Shown here: piece after piece, positions 1-9,613 of the stretch | Layout: each line of letters opens with the position of its first letter | Numbering within the stretch: position 1 is the first letter of the stretch | NCBI GenBank assembly: GCA_030015575.1 | Contig: CM057349.1 | Span: 261,821,077-261,885,076 of the forward strand | Direction: 5' to 3' | DNA from: Agapanthus africanus | Taxonomy: Eukaryota > Streptophyta > Magnoliopsida > Asparagales > Amaryllidaceae | DNA: 64,000 nt | Position numbers and translations under genes: made by a program | Notes under the pieces: model-generated | Database searches by the model: none | What the model saw: only the letters and a program-made list of their open reading frames with translations | Told to the model about the DNA's origin: nothing

Positions 1-1811
1 CCTTGCTTGTCTTCTCCCGTCAAAGAAGGATCCACTTGAAAGCCACCACCTTTAGCTTCAACTCCAAGCTAGGAGTAACTAGAGTGCAAGAAATGCTAAG
101 ACTTGAACCCTAGAAGTGAGAAGAGAAGATCAAGAGAGGGTTTTTCTCAAGCTTTTTGTTTCTCAACACATGAGAGGGAGAGAGCTTGAGGGAGAGGATG
201 AGCAAGAGAGAGAAATGAAATGAGAGAGTGAGAAAATAAAAGAGCCATTCTCACTAATATGTGAGGATAATTTTAATTAGATAATTAGCTTGAAAATTGT
301 CATGATAAATCATGACTTGACCATTATCATTTCAATTTTTGCAAAGATCAAAGAGCATCTTCCAAATGAAATGATTATGGTCAAGTTGTCAACATGGTCA
401 ACAAGTCAATGAAGTCAAATTGTCAACAACAACCATGCACAATAATTAAACTAATTATCAATTAACAATAATCCACACAAAATCAATAGGGTTAATAAAA
501 TGACAAAAGCCATTAACCCTAAACAAGGTCCTCTCCCCCAATCTCAAGCAACTGTGCATACGCACCCGCATTCGTGATCCGAGGAACACGAACACAATGA
601 GAAAAACCAATCTCAAATCATATACTAGGATCCGGCTTAAACCAAAGCCCGCTAGTATAAACTGTCCGGACAGCAAACGTGCACAAGTGCGCGGATGCGA
701 ACGAACCCTGTCGCAAAACCATGCGACCTCTACTCGTTTTGCCTAAAGGCGAATAGCTCTCTGTGTGGGACTCTAAAGACTCGACACTACGCTGGCAGTG
801 GGTTCAACCACAGACCGCAAGCGGCACTAGCTGTACGTAACGGTCCCCAGGTAGATGTCGATAAGAAGACTGACGAGGTGAACCCCATCTGCACTCCTAC
901 TGAGCCTGTATGTGACAGTCTCCGTACAGTCCGGTCTGTTCGTCTGATACATCGCATGGCGGGCCTAGGGGGGCGGTGAACGTCAGTCCCCTAATAGCGG
1001 TACAAGTCGTGTCGGAGTGTAGCCCAGAACACCCTGAGATAACACTGGAAACCTACCAGTATATCTCGCTTGCCCTGGCCAGGGACTACTCGTGTAATGG
1101 CTCTCCTAGACACAGCGCGATGTCAACCCCCAATACCGGGAGAGACGAATCCTGTCTAACCGTCACTGCCTCCAAGTGCTTCGGGACTGCACCCAAAAAC
1201 TACCTGTTTGCACAGCTCCTTTGAGCCGTGGTAGGGTAGTAATCAAAGTGCAGTGGGAACACACTCGAGGCGAAGTGACAGTGTCAAGTCAGCGGACTAA
1301 GCTGTACTCATGTCACCTGGGAACTGATAACTGACGATAGGTATATTACCAACCAACAGTTCCCGACGAGTCCTGTCCAGTGTACTCGTAACCTAACGAG
1401 CACCCGCATACTATCCCAAGTACGACGTACTAACGGCTGTGGGACAGACCGTCTCCCACACTGGGATGAGAAGCGCATACGCTAGTCTACTCCGGAGTAT
1501 CGATGCTCTGTCTCGATAGTCCAACGACCAGGGACCTGTATAAGGATGTGCTTATAGATTACCCAGCTCCCACGAGTGCGAGCGCCATCACAACGCTGGT
1601 AATCAAGCAAAGATCCTAAGGGCTCTACTAATATGTATACCAGCAATATGCTAAAAGAAACACATGCACATATTAAAGCAGAGACAAACCAAGTAGCATA
1701 CTACCATTTCGAGCAAGATTGTATATACAACTGTGAATATCCCAAGCTTCCATCAAGTAATATACAAGCTAGTATGATACAGTAATGGCCTCTAGGGCAT
1801 ATACACTAACA
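1..1811 (-). mobile_element. Copia element F, LTR (partial, cut by window edge)
   Basis: This is a minus-strand Ty1/copia LTR. Its 5' terminus is at 1811: the reverse complement starts TGTTAGTGTATATGCCC, as in the LTR of element A at 50104. About 0.3 kb of its 3' end lies off the left edge. It shares blocks with the B LTR throughout, so F and B are close relatives. The terminus abuts pol sequence of B exactly, which shows an insertion into B. Whether F is a solo LTR or the 5' LTR of a full element cannot be told because the left part is missing. Paired structures seen in the other copia LTRs are present: a TGGTTT-loop hairpin at 621-659, another at 710-727, and the palindrome CCCTGGCCAGGG at 1073-1084. 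Open frames in this stretch have no family resemblance. Confidence 0.88.
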
Positions 1812-2894
1812 GATGAGACGGTCAAAGAATTTGGCTTTATCAAAAATCCAGATGAACCATGCATCTATAGTAGATTTGTAGCGAGAACTGTAGTATTCCT
1901 CGTTTTATACGTGGATGACATTCTCTTAATAGGAAATGACATTCCTATGCTACAATCTATCAAGGGGTTCTTGTCACACAGGTTCTCCATGAAAGACCTG
2001 GGTGATGCCTCATACATCCTGGGGATCCGGATCCATCGTGATAGATCCAAGAGGATATTAGGACTTTCACAGTCCAGGTACATCGACACCATACTGAAAA
2101 GATTCAGTATGGAAGATTCCAAGCGCGGTAATCTGCCGGCTTGTCACGGGATCACCCTTTCCAAAGAGATGTCTCCCAAGAATGATTTGGAGAGGGATCG
2201 CATGTCTATTATACCCTACGCTTCTGCGGTAGGCTCTATAATGTATGCGATGTTGTGTACCAGACCGGATGTAGCTTATGCACTTAGTGTAGTAAGCCGG
2301 TATCAGTCAAACCCTGGGGAGAAACACTGGATAGCGGTAAAGAACATTCTCAAGTACCTGAGAAGGACTAAGGAGATGTTCTTGGTGTATGGCGGAGAAG
2401 ACCTCCAGATCGAGGCCTTTGCTGACTCCAGCTCCCAGAGTGACAAGGATGATTCCAAGTCCATGTCGGGTTTTGTCTTTACCCTCAATGGAGGGGCGGT
2501 GTGTTGGAAGAGTTCCAAACAGGAAACCGTTGCAGACTCGACGATGGAAGCGGAATACATCGCTGCATCTGATGCCGCAAAAGAAGCCGTCTGGATAAGG
2601 AAGTTCTTGAAAGAACTTCAGGTGGTTCCGTCCATTGTTGATCCAATACCTCTGTATTGCGACAACAACGGGGCTATAGCTTTAGCGAAGGAACCCAGGT
2701 CCCATCAGAAATCCAGACACATCTTGAGGCGGTATCACCTGATCAGGGAGATCGTGGATCGCCAGGAGATCGAGGTTCGGAGGGTTGCTTCAGAAGATAA
2801 CACTGCAGATCCATTCACCAAGGCCTTGCCCCAGACTCAGTTCGAGCGGCTGATCGAGATGATAGGTCTTCGATACGCCAGTACATGGCCTTAG
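1812..2894 (+). pseudogene. Copia element B polyprotein, 3' fragment (RT C-terminal half and RNase H)
   Basis: This is the tail of a Ty1/copia polyprotein. It begins inside reverse transcriptase just downstream of the KQASRSWN-type motif (first residues DETVKEF), continues through the RT catalytic motif YVDDILLIG (about 1908-1934), and then RNase H with MEAEY, CDNNGAI and ADPFTKALP. The stop TAG is at 2892-2894. The protein would copy the element RNA into cDNA and degrade the template in a virus-like particle. An open frame begins at 1785, but its ATG and first nine codons come from the antisense terminus of LTR F, so that start is artificial. Everything upstream (gag, protease, integrase, RT N-terminus) is off window beyond F. 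It is close to element A over this span and keeps the Asp that A has lost in the ADPFTK motif. Confidence 0.93.
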
Positions 2895-2908
2895 TGCAAG
2901 TGGGAGAT
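2893..2908 (+). promoter_or_regulatory. Copia B polypurine tract
   Basis: AGTGCAAGTGGGAGAT lies directly before the 3' LTR. The same motif precedes the 3' LTRs of A (58161) and D1 (17774). It would prime plus-strand DNA synthesis. Confidence 0.8.
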
Positions 2909-5061
2909 TGTTAGTGTATATGCCCTAGAGGCCATTACTGTATCATACTGGTTTGTATATTACTTAATGGAAGCCTGGGATATTCACCTTGAATATACAA
3001 TCTTGCTCAAAATAGTAGTATGCTACTTGGTTTGTTTCTACTTCAATGTATACATGTGTTTATTTTATTATATCACCTATACGCATTAGTAGAGCCCTTA
3101 GGATTTTTTCTTGATTACCAGCGTTGTGATGGCAGTCACACTAGTGGGGGCTGGGTAATCTATAAGCACATCCTTATGCAGGTCCCTAGTCGCAGGACTA
3201 TTGAGACAGGGCATCGATACTCCGGAGTAGACTAGCGTATGCGCTTCTCATCCCAGCAGGGGAGACGGTCTGTCCCACAGCCGTCAGTACGTCGTACTTG
3301 AGATAGTATGCGGGTGCTCGTTGGGTTACGAATACACTGGACAGGACTCGTCGGGAACTGATTGGTTGATATTATACCTATCGTCGGTTATCAGTTCCCA
3401 GGTGACATGAGTACAGCTTAGTCCGCTGACTTGACACTGTCACTTCGCCTCGAGTGTGTTCCCACTGTACTTTGATTACTACCCTACAACGGCTCAAAGG
3501 AGTCGTGCAAACAGGTAGTAGTTGGGTGCTGTCCCGAAGCACTTGGAGGCAGTGACGGTTAGACAGGATTCGTCTCTTCCGGTATTAGGGGTTGACATCG
3601 CGCTGTGTCTAGGAGAGCCATTACACGAGTAGTCCCTGGCCAGGGCAAGCGAGATATACTGGTAGGCTTCCAGTGTTATCTCAGGGTGTTTTGGGCTTCA
3701 CTCCGACACGACTTGTACCGCTATTAGGGGACTGACGTTTACCGCCCCCTAGGCCCGCCATGCGATGTATCAGACGAACAGACCGGACTGTACGGAGACT
3801 ATCACATTCAGGCTCAGTAGGAGTTCAGATGGGTTTCACCTCGTCAGTCTTCTTGTCGGCATCTACCTGGGGACCGTTACGCACAGCTAGTGCCGCTTGC
3901 GGTCTGTGGTTAAACCCACTGCCAGCGTAGTGTCGAGTCTTTAGAGTCCCACACAGAAAGCTATTCGCCTTTAGGCAAAAGAGTATAGGTCGCATGGTTT
4001 TGCGACAGGTCGCATGGTTTTGCGACAGGGTTCGGTCACATCCATGCACTTGTGCACGTACAGTGTCCGGACAGTTAACACTAGCGGGCTTTGGTTTAAG
4101 CCAGATCCTAGTGTACGTTTTGGGATTGATTTTATCTCGTTTGTATTCGTGTTCCTCGGAACGCGGATGCGGGTGTGTATGTACAGTTGACAGATAGACA
4201 GAGGCAGAGTATTCTCATTGGGGTTATTGACTGTTGACTGTTGACAGTTGACTGTTGACCATTGACTTTTGCTTAACCCTAATGAGAATAAGATATATGA
4301 TTAACATTAATATTAATTAAGTATTATAGTGACATGGTTGTTGAGGGGTTGACTTTGTTGACTTGTTGACTTTGTTGACCGGTTGACTAGGTTGGACTAG
4401 TTGACCCTCATCATGACAATGGCTATCATTCCATGGCAAAGACTTTTGCTTGCTTGTTTATTTTTGCAAAATGAGTGCATGAAATGATATAGCCATTTTG
4501 ACTTAAACCATTTACACAATACTTGATTACTATTTTTCTTATAATGGCTTTTGGATTATGAGAGGTGAGAATGAGAAGAGTATGGTTCATTCTATTTTTT
4601 GCTTTCTCTCTCTTGAGCTCTCTCATTCTCAAGCTCTCCCTCTTCCTCTTGCTCTCTCTACCTCAAGGCAAACCATTCTCATGTGTTGAGACTCATTGTC
4701 TTAGAGATAAAAAGACACCAAAACATTCCTCTACTCATTCTAGTTCACAAAGCCTGGCAAGCCAAGTGATCTAGTTTCTTCAAAGTTCGAAGAAGAAGCC
4801 AAAGGTAGAAGCTTTCGGGTGGATCCATCTTCGGCGCAAGGAGACGACGAGGTGAGGCCGATCCGTACACCGGAAGGAGTCGAAGACGAAGGAGTTCAAG
4901 AAAGGTATAGCCCCCTAACCGAGTAGGTAAACTCTTGTTAGGTTGTTAGTTAGTAGTTTAACAAAGATCCGGTTTTGAGTCCATGTTACCGCCTCTAGAA
5001 AATTGTTTTTCACTAAATTCCGCATGCCCGAAAGTACCGGGAGAGGTGGCATGGACTTACA
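2909..5061 (+). mobile_element. Copia element B, 3' LTR
   Basis: A full LTR of 2153 bp, from TGTTAGTGTATATGCCC to GGACTTACA. It is a 3' LTR because pol and a polypurine tract precede it and no primer site follows it. It carries the conserved block GAGACAGGGCATCGATA (from about 3204), the palindrome CCCTGGCCAGGG (3634-3645) with an adjoining hairpin (3651-3682), and a TGGTTT-loop hairpin (4079-4113). A 20-bp hairpin unit is exactly duplicated at 3987-4006 and 4007-4026. The region 4225-4400 is rich in TTGAC/GTTGACC repeats. LTR E at 47004 is the closest relative in the window. Confidence 0.92.
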
Positions 5062-5062
5062 G

Positions 5063-5235
5063 TGCCGACACGTGGCGTGCTGCGCTCAGGCGCCCTGCGC
5101 TCGAGCGCAAAGCGCCCACGTGCCGACACGTGGCGCGCTTGCGCTCGAGCGCACTGCGCTCGAGCGCAAAACGCCCACGTGTACGCCTGAGCGCACAGCA
5201 CCTAAGCGCACAGCGCTTAAGGCGCTGGCCCCGCG
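5063..5235. repeat. GC-rich palindrome cluster (G-box and CTCGAG palindromes)
   Basis: CACGTG occurs at 5069-5074, 5117-5122, 5127-5132 and 5176-5181. The 12-bp perfect palindrome GCGCTCGAGCGC occurs at 5097-5108, 5141-5152 and 5156-5167. The motif TGCCGACACGTGGC occurs twice about 58 bp apart. The sequence is strongly CpG-rich compared with its surroundings. Confidence 0.85.
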
Positions 5236-5266
5236 CATCCTTTGGATGCCTTTTCCCCCTCTTTCT

Positions 5267-5337
5267 TTTATATATATATATACATATATACATATATATA
5301 TATACACACATATGTATACATATTTACACACACACAT
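5267..5337. repeat. AT/AC microsatellite
   Basis: A run of TA dinucleotides is interrupted by C (TATATACATATA units) and passes into ACACAC. It is a simple repeat. Confidence 0.9.
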
Positions 5338-5344
5338 ACTCCGC

Positions 5345-5391
5345 GACACTGTCCCTGTTAGAAAAATTTTTCTAACGGGACGCTGTCCCGC
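5345..5391. repeat. Imperfect inverted repeat around GTTAGAAAAATTTTTCTAAC
   Basis: The central 20 bp is a perfect palindrome (GTTAGAAAAA paired with TTTTTCTAAC). It is flanked by diverged arms GACACTGTCCC and GGGACGCTGTC. It could extrude as a hairpin or be the footprint of a small inverted-repeat element. Confidence 0.75.
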
Positions 5392-5735
5392 ACCCCGCAA
5401 GGGAGCTGCTAGCCCTCTTGACCCCCAGCCCGCTATCCGGGTAGCGGGACCCCCGTAAAAACTCTGCGTGGCTCCCGATATATCCAAACCCCCCTTTCAA
5501 AACACAACACACGTACACTGCACATTGAGTTCGCATGACCATTTTAACCCGTTAATCGGAGGTTCCCTCGCCCCACAAGCGAGGGGTAATTAACGGCAGC
5601 TTAGTCCGCGGCTGCCGGAGATTTGGATCCCCACAATCAATAAATCCCGGCCTACCCTAGGCAGGGGGAATCTGTAGTATACGCCTGACAAGCGCGCGCG
5701 TATTCCCATCTCAATGGGGTGACGAAAAACACCCT

Positions 5736-6573
5736 ACAGTGACATGTGTACAGGTTAGTTCATCGACCTGAGATCGTTATTTGTCTCCTGTGAGTTCCTA
5801 CTATACTTTGATTACTACCCTACCACGGCTCAAAGGAGTCGTGCAAACAGGTTTTAGTTGGGTACAGTCCCGAGCCACATGGAGGCAGTAAGCGGATCGG
5901 CAGGGGTTTCGTCTCTCCCAGTATTGGGGGTGAGATCGCGCTGTGTCTAGGAGAGCCGTTACACGAAGTCCTTGGCCAAGGCAGGAGATTTACTGGTAGG
6001 TATTCCAGTAATATCTCAGCGTGTTCTAGGCTACACTCCGACACGACTTGTACCGCTTTTGGGGGTCTGACTTTTACCAACCCCCTAGGCCCGCCATGCG
6101 ATGCTCATAGACGAACGGACCGGACTGTACGGATATTATCACTGACAGGCTCAGTAGGGTGTCAGGATGAGTTCGCTCATCGACCTCCCTTTTGGTTAAT
6201 ACCTGGTAGTCCGTTACGTACAGCTAGTACCTCTGACGTGCTAGTGGTTAAATCCACAGCCAAAGTATTGACGAGTCTTTAGAATCCCCCACAGACAGTT
6301 TTCAAGTTTCGGGCGAAACGTTGTAGAGGCCGTATGATATATGGCAGGGTTCGATCTTATACGTGCGGTAGTGCACGGATCATGATCGTACGGATCATAC
6401 TAGTGGGCTTTGGTTTAAGCCGGATCCTAGTATTAGATTTGTTGGATTACTTTAGTCTCATCGTATTCGCATTCAGTCGGAATGCGGATGCAGGTATGTA
6501 TATACAGGTGAGGGGTATCCTTGTGATCCGTCACGAGTTTACTTTAGATGTTGCAGTATCTTTTTATTGTTGC
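5736..6573 (+). mobile_element. Copia LTR fragment C' (5'-truncated)
   Basis: This is homologous to element C's LTR from the GACATGTGTACAGGTTAG block (7054 in C) onward, so the first third of the LTR is missing. It is diverged from C but keeps the structured parts: the palindrome CCTTGGCCAAGG at 5970-5981, the following hairpin at 5985-6017, and the TGGTTT-loop hairpin at 6397-6433. Element C begins at 6574 inside it, so C inserted into C'. GTTGC (6569-6573) is the presumed target duplication, with its partner off window. Confidence 0.8.
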
Positions 6574-8016
6574 TGTTGGATATAGTGCCCTCAAAGTCAA
6601 TTTTTGGATCGCAGGTATGTGATTGCAATGATTGATGGAGGACCTATACTGATATGACGGTCTTGCTCGAAATGATAGTATGCTATCTGGTTTGTCTTTA
6701 TCATCGTATACATGCTTTAGTTCGCTATTGCATGTTGATAGAGCCCATAGGATTCTTGCTTGACTGCCAGCAGTATGATGGCGATCATATACGTGGGAGC
6801 TGGGGTCTGTAAGCACATCCTTAAAGTGTCCCTAGTCGTGGGAGTTTCGAGACAGGGCATCGATACTCCAGAGTAGACTAGTGTATACAGTCGAGACCCC
6901 GACGAGGGGCGGTGGCCGGTCTCATAAGCCACTGGTGTCAGTTGGATCACCTAAGATGTATACAGGTGCTCATTGGGTTATGAGTACACCGGACAGGACT
7001 CGCCGGGAACATGCTAGTTGGTATTATACATATCGTCAGATAGCAGTTTCCTGGTGACATGTGTACAGGTTAGTTTGTTGACCTGAGATCGTCATTTGTC
7101 TCGTGTGAGTTCCCACTGTGCTTTGATTCCTACCCTACCACGGCTCAAAGGAGTCGTGCAAACAGGTATTTTTTGGATACAGTCCCGAGCCACATGGAAG
7201 CAGTGAGCGGATCGTCGGGGATTCGTCTCTCCCGGTATTGGGGGTTGATGTCACACAGTGCACGGGTGGCCATCACTAGAAATCCTCGGCCGAGGTAGTG
7301 GAGAATTACTGATTTGGATCCGTAGTTTTTCAGGTAGTGATGGGCATCATGCCGACACGATTTATCGCGTTATTAGGGGTCTGACTTTATCCACCCCCTT
7401 AGACTCGATATGCGATACTCTTTAGACGAACGGACCGGACTGTACGGATATTGTCACTGTCAGGCTCAGTAGGGTTTATGGATGAGTTCGCTCGTCAGCT
7501 CCCCTTCCAATCTATACATAGGCAACCGTTACGTACAGCTTGTACCTCTGACGTGCTAGAGGTTATACCCAGTGCCACTGTGTTGATGAGTCATTAGAGT
7601 CCCCCACAGACAGTTTCCCAAGTTTGGGCAAAACGTTGTAGAGGCCGTATGGTTTTATGGCAGGGTTCGGAAAATGCACGTGCGTTTTCGCACGTGTCAT
7701 TTTTCGGGCAGATAATACTGGTAGGCTTTGGTTTAAGCCGGATCCCAGTATTATACTGTGTAGATATAATATCTTGGTCTCAGTTGCATTTGTATTCGGT
7801 CGTAATACAAATGCGGGTATGTTTATACTGTTACGGGGTTATCCTGAAATTCATTTCAGGATCACTTTTGCAAATTGCCAGTTTCCAGTTTTCTATCTGC
7901 CGTATTTAACATTCGGTTAAATGCTGATTTATCTTTTCGTCACTTGGGTGAGTCATGGGGGTGAGTCGTGCATCTAGAAGTTTCTAGATGGTGACTAGGT
8001 TAGAGACTCATTAGGT
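6574..8016 (+). mobile_element. Copia element C, 5' LTR, first part
   Basis: It begins TGTTGGATATAGTGCCC, the same terminus as the 3' LTR copy at 46887. It is interrupted at 8016 by gypsy G, and the LTR resumes at 40820. TAGGT at 8012-8016 is the left copy of G's target duplication. It contains the conserved block GAGACAGGGCATCGATA (about 6849), the palindrome CCTCGGCCGAGG (7284-7295), and three consecutive hairpins at 7644-7661, 7671-7704 and 7714-7752. Reassembled without G the LTR is about 2075 bp, close to A's 2085. Confidence 0.9.
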
Positions 8017-9613
8017 TGTCACGACCCGAAGTTTGGCCCGTGACCGGCGCTTAACCACGTAACGTCTACAGGCGTAACGCGACTAAGTGAACCGAAAACC
8101 CAGAAATCAAACCAGTGAAAGTATAGAGTGTTATAAGTTTTAAATGAAAGCACTTACTAACATGATAAGAAATCTAAGTAAACAATCACCAAGATAGTAA
8201 TATACGACGCCGTAGCGAAGATCAAGATCCACAAGTGGGAACGTCACAGATAGGATAAACTGCAAGTACAGTCGGCTCACAACGAGCTTGACACCAGAAT
8301 ACAAATAAAATACATCATCGTCCTCACACTGTCTCTAAGTCAAATACATACATGGTAGATGGAGAATACTAGATACAACAATGTACATAACTGAAAGATA
8401 AACAGATACCGCACAAAACCCACCTATCAGCAAAAGAGCTAGTACACCAACTATGGGGGTATCTGTGTCAAAAGATGCAACCGCAGCCTACCGCGACTAC
8501 TCCGAAGGGCAACCTGCAAACACTGTGGCACAACAGGGGTGAGTTGCCAACTCGTGAATAGAGATAACATATAAAGGTAATCGCGAGCATGTACGTACTA
8601 CGCTACTCTATCATATGCCAACAGATGATATCAATGTGTGATAAGCAGTATGTGCAATAATCATGCAAATTCTCTATCAGGTAATGTAACTACAGGATGA
8701 GGTACAATAGTAAATGCTGAGCAGGGGCAATATAGTATCTACACGGAATGTCAACGTGGAATATATAATCGGTGTCCCTCAATGCACCCAGATCCCCCAA
8801 ATAGCTCAGGCGCCGGCACTCTCATCGGCCCTCAAATCCTGTACATCTCTGAGAATCCCGAGTGCCCAACATCGGCACCCAAATATCATAAATACTCGTG
8901 TCCAGCATCGACACGCAAATCCTCATCCATCGGGCCCCGTCAGTCCGGGTCAGTCCACGGGCTCCGTCTGCGGTATCGGCCCTCGGCCCCGGCAGTACGG
9001 ATCACCCCGCATCCATCTATAGACTCTGATCCGTACCCTCCGGATAACTGTCAGGTCCAACCAATCACCGGTAGGTAGTAGTCCCTCTGCCAGGCTCACC
9101 GTCTACTGCACAGCGAAACCGTTCTCGCCCCGGGGTACCATACCGGGTCCACCATGTACCCATAATCGGCCTCAACCAGCTCCTCGATTCGGGTTCACAT
9201 ATATCACTCTAGCACCGAGAAAACACATGGTGGACGCACCGAAATATCATATCAAGGGAACCGGGTTTTTAAATGATTATATATTTGCAATAGCCACGGT
9301 TCCCAAATCCAGAAATCACATGTAATCCAAACCAAAATACAAGTCAATGATCCGATATGATATGTGCGTCAAATATAAATACCATGTCAAGTCACATATA
9401 GATGAGCTACAATATGATGATCCGATGTGATATAGGCATCAAGTATGAATATCAAGTCATGTCACATATAGATGAGCTATAATGTAATGATCCGATGTGA
9501 TATAGGCATCAAGTATGAATATCAAGTCATGTCACATATAGATGAGCTACAATGTAATGATCCGATGTGATATAGGCATCAAGTATGAATATCAAGTCAT
9601 GTCACATATAGAT
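8017..9613 (-). mobile_element. Gypsy G 3' LTR, left part
   Basis: It starts TGTCACGACCCGAAG and matches 27032 onward nearly base for base up to the tandem repeat. It is interrupted at 9613 by D1. Short open frames at 8714-9078 recur at 27729-28093 only because the LTRs are copies; they have no recognised family. Confidence 0.93.
9349..9613. repeat. 70-bp tandem repeat in G 3' LTR (part before D1)
   Basis: Units begin with GATCCGATGTGATATAGGCA at 9349 (diverged), 9419, 9489 and 9559, exactly 70 bp apart. D1 inserted within the fourth unit, and the array resumes at 20012. Confidence 0.95.

Larger units (their letters stand above)
5062..5735. other. Non-LTR spacer between B and C'
   Basis: This 674-bp stretch matches none of the LTRs or internal regions here. 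It holds a GC-rich palindrome cluster (5063-5235), an AT/AC microsatellite (5267-5337), a hairpin (about 5345-5391) and a short GC-rich tail. Long open frames through it are Ala/Arg/Cys-rich low-complexity readings present on both strands and are not credible genes. It may be pre-insertion host DNA or the remains of another repeat. Confidence 0.6.

Noticed and set aside
4983..5487. Several overlapping open frames on both strands (130-151 codons)
   Set aside because: They read palindromes and a microsatellite, give Ala/Arg/Cys or Ile/Tyr/His low-complexity products, and are open on both strands because of the repeat structure.
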